In this document: positions 27,575-36,593 of the stretch, piece by piece
Position numbering within the stretch: the stretch's first letter is position 1
How the letters are laid out: each line of letters opens with the position of its first letter
Assembly: GCF_009696615.1 (NCBI RefSeq)
Contig: NZ_VULO01000009.1
Location: forward strand, 1-64,000
DNA from: Scrofimicrobium canadense
GTDB taxonomy: Bacteria > Actinomycetota > Actinomycetes > Actinomycetales > Actinomycetaceae
Direction of reading: 5' to 3'
Length of the DNA: 64,000 nucleotides
Notes under the pieces: model-generated
Database searches by the model: none
What the model was told of the DNA's origin: nothing
The model's input: only the letters and a program-made list of their open reading frames with translations
Made by a program: the position numbers and the translations under genes

Positions 27575-27580
27575 TAATCT
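27575..27580 (+). promoter_or_regulatory. -10 element for leaderless argS
   Basis: TAATCT (27575-27580) is 6 nt before the GTG of argS at 27587; transcription would begin at the start codon. Confidence 0.55.
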
Positions 27581-27586
27581 GGTGGG

Positions 27587-29266
27587 GTGACTCCAGAAGA
27601 ACTTGCCGAGCAGATTCGCCTCGCCCTCATTGCCGCTGTATCAGCCGAACGTATTCAGCTTAGTGCTGATGATGTTCCCGCGTTAGTTAAAGTCGAACGT
27701 CCTCGAAGCCGCGAACACGGTGATTGGGCTACAAATATCGCCATGCAGCTGGGGAAAAAGGCTGGTGTGGCTCCCCGTGAGCTCGCTGAAATACTGGCTG
27801 AAACCCTCAGCGAACATCCGAGTATTGAGGCTATTGACATAGCTGGCCCCGGATTCATGAACATCACCCTGACTGCAGATTCTGCAGGGGAACTTCCTCG
27901 CAGCATTCTTGCTGCTGGAGACTCCTATGGAAAAGGGGACGCGCTTGCGGGTTCAACGGTCAATCTCGAATTTGTTTCAGCAAATCCCACAGGGCCTGTT
28001 CATTTGGGAGGTGCCCGGTGGGCTGCGGTTGGGGATTCTTTGGCCCGTCTGATGGAGGCTGAGGGAGCTCAAGTCGTCCGCGAATATTACTTCAATGACC
28101 ACGGGCGCCAGATTGATCGGTTCGCCGCCTCGCTTTATGCGAGAGCCAAGGGATTGCCAGCTCCTGAGGACGGATACGGTGGTGAGTACATCACCGATAT
28201 TGCCGATCGTGTGCGCGCCGGGGCAATTTCTGAGGGGTTGGAAGACCCGGTGAACCTTCCCGAAGATGAGGCTTTAGAAGCATTCAGATCTCGCGGCGTT
28301 GCTCTCATGTTTGACGAAGTCAAGGCTGAACTCCACGACTTTAGAACCGACTTCGATGTATTTTTTCACGAAGATACTCTTCATGAATCGGGCGCTGTTG
28401 ACGAGGCGATTAATCGTCTGCGCCAGCGCGGTGTCATCTATGAAGAAGACGGTGCCACATGGCTGCGCTCCACCGATTTTGGGGACGATAAAGACCGGGT
28501 GCTGATCAAATCTAATGGTGATGCGGCCTATTTCTCGGGGGACGTTGCCTACTACCTGGATAAGCGTGGACGTGGTGCGGACAATGTCATCATCCTGCTT
28601 GGCGCCGACCATCACGGGTATGTGGGGCGCATGATGGCTATGTGTGCTGCTTTTGGCGATGAGCCTTATGTAAATCTGCAGCTGCTCATCGGGCAAATGG
28701 TCAATTTGGTCAAAGATGGGGAACCCGTGCGCATGTCAAAGCGTGCGGGAACGGTCGTTACACTCAGTGACCTCGTTGATATCGTCGGCGTTGATGCGGC
28801 GCGTTATGCGTTGGTACGCGTTTCACTCGACACTGATTTGGATATTGACCTCGATCTTCTTTCTAGTCGAACAAATGACAATCCCGTCTACTACGTTCAA
28901 TACGCCTATGCCAGGACCCGCTCTGTTGCGCGTAATGCAGCCGAGCATGGCGTTCCAGATGATCTAGACTATGTGGCTTCCGAACTCAACCATCCCGCAG
29001 ACGAAGAACTCCTGGCCACTTTGGCACGTTACCCTTCAGTTGTAGCGCAGGCAGCAGTTTCCCGCGAGCCTCATCGGGTTGCCCGTTATCTAGAGGAAGT
29101 CGCCTCTGCTTATCACCAGTGGTATGGGCAATGTCGAGTGACGCCACGTGCAGATGACCCTGTGGACGGCGGCCATATTGCGCGCCTCCAGCTCAATAAC
29201 GCCGTATCAACGGTGCTCAAGGCCGGGTTAGGTTTGTTGGGAGTAGAGGCGCCAGAAAAAATGTGA
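27587..29266 (+). CDS. argS: arginyl-tRNA synthetase
   Basis: Class I synthetase charging tRNA-Arg; 559 residues. The HIGH-type motif is in [15 protein letters not shown] and the KMSKS-type motif is RMSKRAG. The N-terminal Add-1 domain (residues 1-110) and the C-terminal DALR anticodon domain are both present. GTG at 27587 has TAATCT 6 nt upstream and no ribosome site, so a leaderless mRNA is likely. Convergent with the CYTH gene, with only 2 bp between stops. Confidence 0.97.
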   Translation: MTPEELAEQIRLALIAAVSAERIQLSADDVPALVKVERPRSREHGDWATNIAMQLGKKAGVAPRELAEILAETLSEHPSIEAIDIAGPGFMNITLTADSAGELPRSILAAGDSYGKGDALAGSTVNLEFVSANPTGPVHLGGARWAAVGDSLARLMEAEGAQVVREYYFNDHGRQIDRFAASLYARAKGLPAPEDGYGGEYITDIADRVRAGAISEGLEDPVNLPEDEALEAFRSRGVALMFDEVKAELHDFRTDFDVFFHEDTLHESGAVDEAINRLRQRGVIYEEDGATWLRSTDFGDDKDRVLIKSNGDAAYFSGDVAYYLDKRGRGADNVIILLGADHHGYVGRMMAMCAAFGDEPYVNLQLLIGQMVNLVKDGEPVRMSKRAGTVVTLSDLVDIVGVDAARYALVRVSLDTDLDIDLDLLSSRTNDNPVYYVQYAYARTRSVARNAAEHGVPDDLDYVASELNHPADEELLATLARYPSVVAQAAVSREPHRVARYLEEVASAYHQWYGQCRVTPRADDPVDGGHIARLQLNNAVSTVLKAGLGLLGVEAPEKM

Positions 29267-29268
29267 CC

Positions 29269-29916
29269 CTATAGGCTTGAAAGGCTGTTGTCACCAAAAC
29301 CGCCCATGTAGTCATGGTTTCGGTTTCTTAACTCTGACTGAAAGCTCTCTACCCACGTCGAGTACGGATTGTGCACCAAGGAATCGTTGGAAAAGCGAGC
29401 GTCGTCAGTGACCTCAATTGTGCAGAAACTAGGAATAGCTAGATCGGTGACAGGACCAGTGCGCTCACACTCGGCAATAACAAGCGGGGCATTAGGCGTA
29501 CAAAAGAGATCAATGACCCATCCATCTTCGTCTAGCCAAACACCATAGCGTTTTTTAACAAGGGTTTTCCCACCCCGTAGACACATTTCGATGCCTATGC
29601 CAATGTCCAGTTCACGTTCAGCTTCATAACGGGTGCCACCAACCATGGGTCCTTTAACAGTGAGCATGCACAAATCAAAAGAGTCCTCCAGAGTTTCGAT
29701 CACCGATTTTCCCTCAGAGGATAGGGGAAGGTCACCTTGGAAAGCAGTTGCTTGCAGCCGCACGCGTAAGGCGTAGCCGTCTTCGGCAAGGAAGTAAGTC
29801 TGCACGATGACGTTGGGGTCAGATCCTTTCAGGAGATCCTGAGGAGGATGAGAGACAAAAAACCGGCGCTCGAACTCAAAATCGGGCTGTGTCCCACCCA
29901 TCATCGCCTCGCTCAT
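29269..29916 (-). CDS. CYTH-domain protein
   Basis: A 215-residue protein of the CYTH/triphosphate tunnel metalloenzyme family, which hydrolyses inorganic triphosphate, polyphosphate-like or thiamine triphosphate substrates. The N-terminal ExExK motif appears as EFERRFF, with Arg instead of the usual Lys; further charged strands (YEAERELDIG, VKKRYGVW) line the tunnel. Start at 29916 is chosen from the family N-terminus and TACGAT 6 nt upstream (leaderless). The frame is open upstream into the divergent MFS gene, which is not used. Substrate unknown. Confidence 0.82.
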   Translation of the reverse strand: MSEAMMGGTQPDFEFERRFFVSHPPQDLLKGSDPNVIVQTYFLAEDGYALRVRLQATAFQGDLPLSSEGKSVIETLEDSFDLCMLTVKGPMVGGTRYEAERELDIGIGIEMCLRGGKTLVKKRYGVWLDEDGWVIDLFCTPNAPLVIAECERTGPVTDLAIPSFCTIEVTDDARFSNDSLVHNPYSTWVESFQSELRNRNHDYMGGFGDNSLSSL

Positions 29917-29922
29917 AGCTCC

Positions 29923-29932
29923 ATCGTAGACT
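29923..29932. promoter_or_regulatory. overlapping divergent -10 elements
   Basis: On the - strand TACGAT (29923-29928) lies 6 nt before the CYTH ATG; on the + strand TAGACT (29927-29932) lies 6 nt before the GTG of the MFS gene at 29939. The hexamers share two base pairs inside a 22-bp gap between start codons, so the two leaderless promoters should compete. Confidence 0.5.
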
Positions 29933-29938
29933 GAAGTC

Positions 29939-31390
29939 GTGACATACACTGCAAGTAGTATGAAGCACGGCCGCCGGGGAGCTTTTGCCGTGGTACTTGT
30001 GGCGGGCTTCATGACACTTCTTGACGTCTCAATCGTCAATGTTGCCCTGCCTTCGATTGACGCGAGTCTTGGCGCCTCGGAAGCGGCTGTCCAGCTCATT
30101 GTGGCGGGCTACTCGCTGACATTTGGTCTCCTTCTTGTCGCTGCGGGCAGAGCCGGAGACATTTTTGGAAGGCGGCGACTTTTCATGATTGGTGTCGCCG
30201 GTTTTGTTGTGACATCGTTGGGATGCGGACTTGCCCCAACAGCGCAATGGCTGGTGTTTTTGCGTTTACTGCAGGGGGGTTTTGCTGGAATTCTCAACCC
30301 GCAGGTTCTTGGACTCATCCAAGACTTGTTTAAGGGGAATGAACGGGCAAAAGCCTTTGGTGGCTATGGTGTCATGGTGGGGATTTCAACAGCGCTGGGG
30401 CCACTCATCGGAGGCCTTCTCATCGCGTTCATTGGTTCTGAACACGGGTGGCGTGCTGTTTTTCTTATCAATGTCCCCATAGGCTTAGTTTTGGTTCCAT
30501 TGGCCTATCGATGGCTTCCGCGTTCGAATGGCACAAAAACGCGGTGGAGTTGGAAACTATTCGATCCAATCGCGATGGTGCTCTTGGGAGGGGCGGTCGT
30601 AACAATCATGTGGCCGTTCCTCGTTGCTTCAGAAGGGGGCGCTGGTCTGGCGTCTGCACCGCTGTGGCTCATTGCGGTTGGGCTGCTGATATTGGCGGTG
30701 TTGTGGGGATGGGAGCGGATATGGGTTAGGCAAGGTGGGGCACCCCTCATTGATAGCCGACTGTTCCGTTCCGCCTCGTACATATTGGGGGTCGCCACAG
30801 GGTTTACATATTTTGCGGGATTCACATCCATTTTTGTTGTGGTTACTCTTTATTTCCAACAGGGCCTAGGTTTTACCCCGTTACAGGCTGGGCTAGCGCA
30901 GATGCCATTTGCAATCGCTTCAGGAGCTGCTGCTGGCATGTCGGGGGCACTCGTCGGACGTTTCGGACGTACCGTGCCTGTTATCGGTTCGATGACCATG
31001 CTGATAAGCGTGATGGGAGTGGGGATAGTAACCGCAGTGGTGCCCGAGAGTCAGGTGGCATGGTGGATTATTGGGATTCTTGCTCTAGCAGGGATCGGGT
31101 CAGGGTTGGTTATTTCCCCCAATCAGGCTCTCACTCTCGATAAAGTGCCTGCTGAAGCTGCCGGAGTGGCTGCCGCTCTGCTGCAGACTATGCAGCGTAT
31201 GGGGACTTCGATTGGACTTGCCGTCGTCATCACCACCTTCTTCATGGGTATATCGAGCCGGGGTTACCAAACCGGTGCATCGTGGGCAATGTGGGTGATC
31301 ACCGCGCTCATCTTCGCTACCGTGGTGCTCAACCTGGTTGATCGTTTCCGTCGGCAAGAGGGGAAGCAAGACGCGTCGTCTATCGCCTAG
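29939..31390 (+). CDS. MFS exporter, DHA2 family
   Basis: A 483-residue drug/metabolite exporter of the 14-helix DHA2 group. The helix-1 motif LDVSIVNVALPSI and the loop motif AGRAGDIFGRRRLF are clear, and a central pair of extra helices follows about residue 190. Members export dyes, antibiotics or metabolites with proton exchange. GTG at 29939 has TAGACT 6 nt upstream (leaderless); ATG at 29960 is an alternative start seven residues in. No dedicated regulator is adjacent. Substrate unknown. Confidence 0.88.
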   Translation: MTYTASSMKHGRRGAFAVVLVAGFMTLLDVSIVNVALPSIDASLGASEAAVQLIVAGYSLTFGLLLVAAGRAGDIFGRRRLFMIGVAGFVVTSLGCGLAPTAQWLVFLRLLQGGFAGILNPQVLGLIQDLFKGNERAKAFGGYGVMVGISTALGPLIGGLLIAFIGSEHGWRAVFLINVPIGLVLVPLAYRWLPRSNGTKTRWSWKLFDPIAMVLLGGAVVTIMWPFLVASEGGAGLASAPLWLIAVGLLILAVLWGWERIWVRQGGAPLIDSRLFRSASYILGVATGFTYFAGFTSIFVVVTLYFQQGLGFTPLQAGLAQMPFAIASGAAAGMSGALVGRFGRTVPVIGSMTMLISVMGVGIVTAVVPESQVAWWIIGILALAGIGSGLVISPNQALTLDKVPAEAAGVAAALLQTMQRMGTSIGLAVVITTFFMGISSRGYQTGASWAMWVITALIFATVVLNLVDRFRRQEGKQDASSIA

Positions 31391-31393
31391 ACT
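31388..31393 (+). promoter_or_regulatory. -10 element containing the MFS stop codon
   Basis: TAGACT (31388-31393) begins with the TAG stop of the MFS gene and stands 6 nt before the ATG of the next small gene at 31400. The same hexamer drives the MFS gene itself at 29927. Confidence 0.5.
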
Positions 31394-31399
31394 GGCACC

Positions 31400-31606
31400 A
31401 TGAAGCAGCCTAACTCAGAGGATGACGAATCGATGGCGTCGCAGGTTCAACGCCTGACAGATGAGCTTGAGGCCGCCCGGTTAGAACGCGATAAATACAA
31501 GGCTGCCAACAAGACGATGTCTGCTGCACTTGCCCAAATGGATGAGCTTCTTCAAGGTAAGAAACGCTCTGGAGGGAAACAAGGCGACAATGCGCCTGGT
31601 CAATGA
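31400..31606 (+). CDS. small coiled-coil protein of unknown function
   Basis: A 68-residue, highly charged protein; residues 12-52 form a predicted coiled coil (VQRLTDELEAARLERDKYK), and the tail is rich in Lys, Gly and Gln. No family recognised. ATG at 31400 lies 6 nt after TAGACT, fitting a leaderless start. Its 3' end overlaps the start of the next gene by 17 bp, so they are translationally linked. The good start context is the main support. Confidence 0.55.
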   Translation: MKQPNSEDDESMASQVQRLTDELEAARLERDKYKAANKTMSAALAQMDELLQGKKRSGGKQGDNAPGQ

Positions 31607-32411
31607 CGAGGTTACAGTTCGAGCCCCAGCTATAGCAACCGGCGTTGGATCACCGTTTGGGACAGTTGGACTGTGCTTGGGACTCGCTGACACTTTTACC
31701 GTGCGGGCTACAACGCTGGCAAAGGTGAGTGATGACGCTTTTACTCGGGGGTTGTTTGCTGGGCTTGAAAGCGTGGGAGCCCCACTTTTTCGCCCAGATA
31801 TTACTGTGGGGACGAGGATCCCGGCCGAGCGGGGACTTGGTGAAGAAACCTCACATGTCATTGCAGGGCTGGTTGCTGCACAAGGAATGCTGGGTAAACC
31901 CGAGGATTTCGATATCTTGGGGCTTGCAGACGATCTGGGTGTAGATCCGTTGGCAGCCGCAACCAGTCTCCAGGGGGGCGCACTAGTGGGGACGCTTCAT
32001 CTAGAACCTCCCACTTATATTAGGCCTACTCTCTTTATTCCTGATTTTTCGGCGCTATCGTCTCGGTGGACACCTGAGGCGAATGAGCATGTCAAAGCCG
32101 ATAAAGTATGCCGAGCCATGCACACCAGCGCACTTCTTGGGGCTGTTTTAGCCGGTGCAGGGGATGTTCATGACCTATTTGAAGCAACTGAAGACGTGTG
32201 GGCCCTTACGAACTACGCCACCATTGTCCCTGCCAGCGTTGCCTTAGTGGAATGGCTCCGAGAAAGTGGATTCCCCGCGACATTGGCAGGGAAAGGGACA
32301 GCTGTTATTTCACTGACACCCGTGAGCGTCGCGGTTACTGAGGCCGCTAAGTCTGCTGGTTGGCGTGTTCTATCAACGAGTCTGGATCTACGCGGAACCG
32401 AAATTCTGTGA
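31590..32411 (+). CDS. degenerate homoserine-kinase-like (GHMP) protein
   Basis: A 273-residue protein at the place where actinobacteria carry thrB, directly before rho. The N-terminal strand pattern VTVRAPAIATG...PFGTVGLCLGL and the block IPAERGLGEETSHVIAGL (77-94) align with homoserine kinase, where the latter normally reads RGLGSSAAA. The Ser residues of the ATP loop are replaced by Glu-Glu-Thr. The C-terminal FPATLAGKGTAVISL also mirrors the family. hom and thrC are not adjacent. It may be an altered enzyme or a non-catalytic relic kept intact. Start at 31590 is inferred from family alignment and AAGGCGA upstream. Confidence 0.65.
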   Translation: MRLVNDEVTVRAPAIATGVGSPFGTVGLCLGLADTFTVRATTLAKVSDDAFTRGLFAGLESVGAPLFRPDITVGTRIPAERGLGEETSHVIAGLVAAQGMLGKPEDFDILGLADDLGVDPLAAATSLQGGALVGTLHLEPPTYIRPTLFIPDFSALSSRWTPEANEHVKADKVCRAMHTSALLGAVLAGAGDVHDLFEATEDVWALTNYATIVPASVALVEWLRESGFPATLAGKGTAVISLTPVSVAVTEAAKSAGWRVLSTSLDLRGTEIL

Positions 32412-32435
32412 CATCGGACGCACACAGGTACACAA

Positions 32436-32590
32436 TTGACTAGTCTTAGGCTCTGATGCTGCTAGTATTACTTCTGTCGCAAGAGCGATTTGCGGTTACC
32501 TGTCCGGATTAACAGGTGATATAAGATAAGCGCTTCAGGGATTTTAAGCGCTATCCTCTCACATTGTGTAGTTAGGATTAAGAGACACAC
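32436..32590 (+). promoter_or_regulatory. rho promoter region and leader hairpins
   Basis: TTGACT at 32436-32441 and TAGTAT at 32463-32468 are possible promoter hexamers, though their 21-bp spacing is long. The leader holds two inverted repeats: ACCTGT/ACAGGT (32498-32517, 8-nt loop) and GATAAGCGCTT facing AAGCGCTATC (32525-32555, one bulge). rho genes are commonly autoregulated through their leader; that it happens here is inference. Confidence 0.45.
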
Positions 32591-34360
32591 ATGGAAAAGA
32601 CTCCATCTGCGGACCTTCAAGGCTTGAAGCTGACAGAGCTCAAAGAACTGGCAGCCGAGCGCGGAATAAAAGGCTTCTATCGCATGAAGAAGGCTGACCT
32701 AGTCGCCGCTCTGTCTGAGGTCCCTGTTTCCGCCCCGGTAGAAAAATCAGCGGAACAAGAGCCCAAAGCGACTCGCAAAGAAAAGGCGCCAGCCAAACAA
32801 AAGACAGAAGAAAAGCAGCTGGCCGATGCCGTTGCGGAAGAAAAGCCGGTCCTTGAAATAGCCGCTACTGAGCTGGAAAAAGACCGGGCCAAAGAGCAAC
32901 CGCCTCGTCGGGAAAGTCGACGCCGCGCCGTTTCTCAGAAGGCTAGTGAACCAAAAGCTGAGCTGGATATTCGTGCGGTCGTCGCCGAAGAACTAGCTCA
33001 CGCTAAACCAGCTGAAAAAGAGCCTGCAGCTACGGAAGAAAAGGCCACACCTGAAGAACCTATCAAGGTTCTTGAACAAATCGATCTTCCCGAGGGCGGG
33101 GAAAACGGGCGTAGCCGTCGTCGTGAACGCGGACGTAGGCGTGGGCGTGGTCGCGACAATCGAGATAACGGTCGTAGTGAAGCACAGGCCGCACCTGAAC
33201 AAAATACGCCCAATCTCAAAGACGAAGATCTGGTTCCTATCGCTGGAATCTTGGACGTACAGAATAACCATGCATTTGTGCGTACATCGGGGTATCTTCC
33301 TGGTCCCAATGATGTCTATGTGACTTTAGGGAATGTGCGTCGGTGGGGTATGCGGGCTGGCGACGCGGTCGTTGGCGCGGTACGTCCTATGAAGGAAGGT
33401 GAGCAACAACGTAGGGGCCAGAAATATAATGCGCTTGTCCGCGTTGAGTCAGTCAATGGCCTCACTATTGAACAGGCCATGGAGCGCCGAGAATTTGGCA
33501 AACTGACGCCCGAATATCCCAATGAGATGCTTCGCTTGGAGACTTCGCCCAAGGCGATGACCCCGCGACTCATCGATTTAGTTTCCCCCATCGGTAAGGG
33601 GCAACGTGGGATGATCGTTGCACCTCCTAAAGCTGGTAAGACAATTATTTTGCAGCAGATCGCTAAGGCTATTGAGGTCAATAATCCAGATGTGCACCTC
33701 ATGGTGGTGCTGGTGGACGAACGACCTGAAGAAGTCACCGACATGCGCGGACTAGTCCGCGGTGAAGTAGTGGCATCTACTTTTGACCGTCCTGCTTCCG
33801 ATCACGCAATCGTTGCCGAACTTGCGATTGAACGCGCAAAGCGTCTGGTTGAAATGGGCCAGGATGTGGTAGTCCTTCTCGACTCGCTCACGCGTTTGTC
33901 AAGAGCGTACAATCTTGCAGCCCCGGCTTCCGGGCGTATTCTCTCCGGCGGTGTGGATGCTGCGGCACTATACCCACCAAAGAAGTTTTTCGGTGCTGCC
34001 AGGAACCTCCGTGAGGGTGGATCCTTGACCATCATTGCTTCTGCTTTGGTGGAAACTGGTTCAAAGATGGATGAAGTCATCTTTGAAGAGTTCAAAGGTA
34101 CTGGCAACATGGAGCTGCGATTGTCTCGTCAGCTTGCTGATCGCCGTATCTTCCCAGCTATTGATGTCAACGCCTCTGGAACTCGTCGCGAAGAGCTGCT
34201 ACTGGCTCCTGAAGAGTTGAAGATTATGTGGAAGCTGCGTCGTATGCTCGGCACTTTGGACCAACAGTCGGCTTTGGAGGCCATTTTGGGAAGACTCAAA
34301 GAGACCCAGTCAAATGCTGAGTTCCTTATGATGGTGCAAAAGACCACACCTCAAGACTAG
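32591..34360 (+). CDS. rho: transcription termination factor Rho
   Basis: Hexameric RNA helicase ending transcripts; 589 residues, longer than the roughly 420 of E. coli. Residues 10-45 form the Rho_N/SAP domain; residues 48-210 are an inserted disordered region with acidic, Ala/Lys stretches and an Arg-rich RRRERGRRRGRGRD block, as typical of actinobacterial Rho. Then come the RNA-binding cold-shock-like domain and the RecA-like motor with Walker A APPKAGKT and LLDSLTRLSRAYN. Strong leader hairpins precede it. Confidence 0.97.
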   Translation: MEKTPSADLQGLKLTELKELAAERGIKGFYRMKKADLVAALSEVPVSAPVEKSAEQEPKATRKEKAPAKQKTEEKQLADAVAEEKPVLEIAATELEKDRAKEQPPRRESRRRAVSQKASEPKAELDIRAVVAEELAHAKPAEKEPAATEEKATPEEPIKVLEQIDLPEGGENGRSRRRERGRRRGRGRDNRDNGRSEAQAAPEQNTPNLKDEDLVPIAGILDVQNNHAFVRTSGYLPGPNDVYVTLGNVRRWGMRAGDAVVGAVRPMKEGEQQRRGQKYNALVRVESVNGLTIEQAMERREFGKLTPEYPNEMLRLETSPKAMTPRLIDLVSPIGKGQRGMIVAPPKAGKTIILQQIAKAIEVNNPDVHLMVVLVDERPEEVTDMRGLVRGEVVASTFDRPASDHAIVAELAIERAKRLVEMGQDVVVLLDSLTRLSRAYNLAAPASGRILSGGVDAAALYPPKKFFGAARNLREGGSLTIIASALVETGSKMDEVIFEEFKGTGNMELRLSRQLADRRIFPAIDVNASGTRREELLLAPEELKIMWKLRRMLGTLDQQSALEAILGRLKETQSNAEFLMMVQKTTPQD

Positions 34361-34457
34361 ACCTGAAGGCAAGAACCTGCCAGAATAGACGATTGGTTCC
34401 GGTTCACCTCTGGACTTCCCAGCGGACCCGGCGCCCTCGAACCCCTAGGAGACAGAT

Positions 34458-34670
34458 ATGAAACAGGGAATCCACCCTGATTACGTAGAAACCACCGTCA
34501 CATGTACGTGTGGTAACACATTCGTTACCCGCTCAACCATTGCTGATGGTGAGATGCGCGTGGACGTTTGCTCTGAATGCCACCCGTTCTACACTGGCAA
34601 GCAGAAGATTCTGGACTCCGGTGGCCGTGTGGCTCGTTTCCAGAAGCGTTACGGCAAGAAGGCCGATTAG
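34458..34670 (+). CDS. rpmE: 50S ribosomal protein L31, zinc type
   Basis: A 70-residue L31 with the zinc-binding cysteines kept: TCTCGNTF near residue 16 and [14 protein letters not shown] near residue 38. Zinc-type L31 is replaced by a Cys-free paralogue during zinc limitation in many bacteria; no such paralogue is in the window. AGGAGACAGAT precedes the ATG. It follows rho and ends in a strong terminator. Confidence 0.97.
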   Translation: MKQGIHPDYVETTVTCTCGNTFVTRSTIADGEMRVDVCSECHPFYTGKQKILDSGGRVARFQKRYGKKAD

Positions 34671-34680
34671 CGACTTTTCA

Positions 34681-34708
34681 GGGACCGACGGCTACGGCCG
34701 TCGGTCCC
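34681..34708 (+). terminator. terminator after rpmE
   Basis: A perfect 11-bp stem, GGGACCGACGG (34681-34691) with CCGTCGGTCCC (34698-34708), loop CTACGG, followed by TTGTCGTT. It lies 10 bp after the rpmE stop and before prfA. Confidence 0.88.
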
Positions 34709-34747
34709 TTGTCGTTAAATAAGCCACGGATAGACCAGGAGGATGTA

Positions 34748-35827
34748 GTGCTAGATGCCGTCGCACCGATGATCGAGGAATACCACCAGCTAGAGAAGGA
34801 CTTAGCCGATCCTTCTATTCACAACGATCAGGCGCGTGCACGCAAGGCAGGCAGGCGCTACGCGGAACTGGGGCGGGTCGTGGCTGCAGTCGAAGAGTTC
34901 CAAAGGCTCACTGACGATCTTGAAGCTGCAAAAGAGCTTGCTGATGAAGACGAATCATTTGCAGCTGAGGCAGAAGAACTCGAGGTAGCATTGGGTGAAT
35001 CTCGTGAACGCCTCGTCAAGATATTGGCTCCCCGCGATCCAGATGATGCTTGTGATGTCATTGTCGAAATCAAAGCAGGTGAAGGTGGGGACGAATCGGC
35101 CCTCTTTGCTGGGGACCTAGCACGCATGTATATGCGCTATGCCGAGCATAAAGGGTGGACGGTTACAGAGCTTTCTGCTACGCACACTGAGTTGGGCGGG
35201 TACAAAGAGCTGACATTGGCTGTGCGAGCCAAAGGAAACCCCGCGCCTGAAGATGGTGTGTGGGCACATTTGAAATATGAGGGGGGCGTGCATCGTGTAC
35301 AGCGCGTTCCGGTCACTGAGTCTCAAGGTCGTATCCATACGTCTGCGGCTGGCGTCATGGTGATGCCAGAAGTTGAGGTTGATGAAGAGATCGAGATTGA
35401 TCAAAACGACCTCCGTATTGACGTCTATCGTTCTTCGGGACCAGGGGGACAATCGGTCAACACTACTGACTCGGCTGTTCGTATTACCCACATTCCTACG
35501 GGGATTGTTGTTTCAATGCAAAACGAAAAGTCGCAGCTTCAAAATAAAGAAGCCGCACTTCGAGTTTTGAAATCGCGTATGATCGCTGAGGCAAAAGCGC
35601 AGCGAGAAGCTGAGGCATCGGCTGCTCGTCTGTCTCAAGTTCGTACAGTTGACCGCTCAGAGCGCATCCGAACCTACAACTTCCCAGAAAACCGAATTGC
35701 TGATCACCGCACGGGGTTCAAAGCATATAATCTGGACCAGGTTCTTGCTGGTGCTCTCGATCCAGTGATTCACTCTGCAATTGAGGCCGACGAGGCTGCC
35801 CGTTTGGCTTCTGCTGGGGGAAAGTGA
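34748..35827 (+). CDS. prfA: peptide chain release factor 1
   Basis: RF1, recognising UAG and UAA; 359 residues. The GGQ motif is in [17 protein letters not shown] and the anticodon-like tripeptide region lies in the preceding superdomain. GTG at 34748 with GGAGG 5 nt upstream gives the usual length; the frame is open further upstream across rpmE but those codons do not match the family. prmC overlaps its stop (GTGA), so methylase and substrate are coupled. Confidence 0.96.
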   Translation: MLDAVAPMIEEYHQLEKDLADPSIHNDQARARKAGRRYAELGRVVAAVEEFQRLTDDLEAAKELADEDESFAAEAEELEVALGESRERLVKILAPRDPDDACDVIVEIKAGEGGDESALFAGDLARMYMRYAEHKGWTVTELSATHTELGGYKELTLAVRAKGNPAPEDGVWAHLKYEGGVHRVQRVPVTESQGRIHTSAAGVMVMPEVEVDEEIEIDQNDLRIDVYRSSGPGGQSVNTTDSAVRITHIPTGIVVSMQNEKSQLQNKEAALRVLKSRMIAEAKAQREAEASAARLSQVRTVDRSERIRTYNFPENRIADHRTGFKAYNLDQVLAGALDPVIHSAIEADEAARLASAGGK

Positions 35828-36579
35828 AAGACCTAGCGTGGGGTGCACGGCGCATTCCCATACATGAAGCAAAAATGCTCTTAGAGTGGGTTCTGGGGGT
35901 AGAGTCCCTCATCATCGCAGATGAACCCACGCATGCGCAGAGACGTCGCTATCGTTTGGCGGTAAAAGCCAGAAGTCAAGGTTTCCCTTTGCATCACATC
36001 ACCGGTGAATGTTGGTTTAGGGGAGAACGTCTTACAGTTGGGCCCGGAGTTTTCATTCCTCGACCCGAAACCGAAATGCTTGTTGAATATGCGTTCGAAG
36101 AAACAGGAATACATACAGCAGTTGACCTGTGTACTGGTTCGGGAGCGATTGCGCGCTGCCTGGCTTTGTCCGGTCTCAAAGTTGATGCAGTTGAGCTTTC
36201 CGCGCGCGCACTGCGCTATGCGCAGGAAAATCTTCACGATACCTCGGTTCGTCTCGTCCGCGGTGATGCCTTGGAGTTTGAAGGCCACTATGACATGGTT
36301 GTTTCCAACCCACCCTACGTCGTCGAAAGGGTTGCAGGGGACGTGCTCTTTGACCCGGAGATGGCCTTGTATGGGGGAGGCGAAGACGGAATGGTTTTTC
36401 CGCGCGGCTTGGTCACACGTGCACGCGCGCTGTTAGGCCCCGCCGGTGTACTCCTCATGGAACATGCTGAATCTCAAGCAGACAATCTTGTGGACTTTGC
36501 TTTCTCAACAGGCTTTAGTCACGCCACCACCTTGACGGACTTGGCTGGGCGTCCGCGCTTCTTGCGTGCGGTGGTCTGA
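35824..36579 (+). CDS. prmC: release factor glutamine methyltransferase
   Basis: SAM-dependent enzyme methylating the Gln of the release factor GGQ motif. 251 residues, slightly short, because the N-terminal helical domain is trimmed to about 65 residues. The SAM site [15 protein letters not shown] and the catalytic NPPY (VVSNPPYV) are intact, with [12 protein letters not shown] just before. It overlaps prfA by GTGA. In related genomes sua5 follows; here an unrelated - strand gene does. Confidence 0.95.
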   Translation: MKDLAWGARRIPIHEAKMLLEWVLGVESLIIADEPTHAQRRRYRLAVKARSQGFPLHHITGECWFRGERLTVGPGVFIPRPETEMLVEYAFEETGIHTAVDLCTGSGAIARCLALSGLKVDAVELSARALRYAQENLHDTSVRLVRGDALEFEGHYDMVVSNPPYVVERVAGDVLFDPEMALYGGGEDGMVFPRGLVTRARALLGPAGVLLMEHAESQADNLVDFAFSTGFSHATTLTDLAGRPRFLRAVV

Positions 36580-36593
36580 ATCGTATTCCTCAC

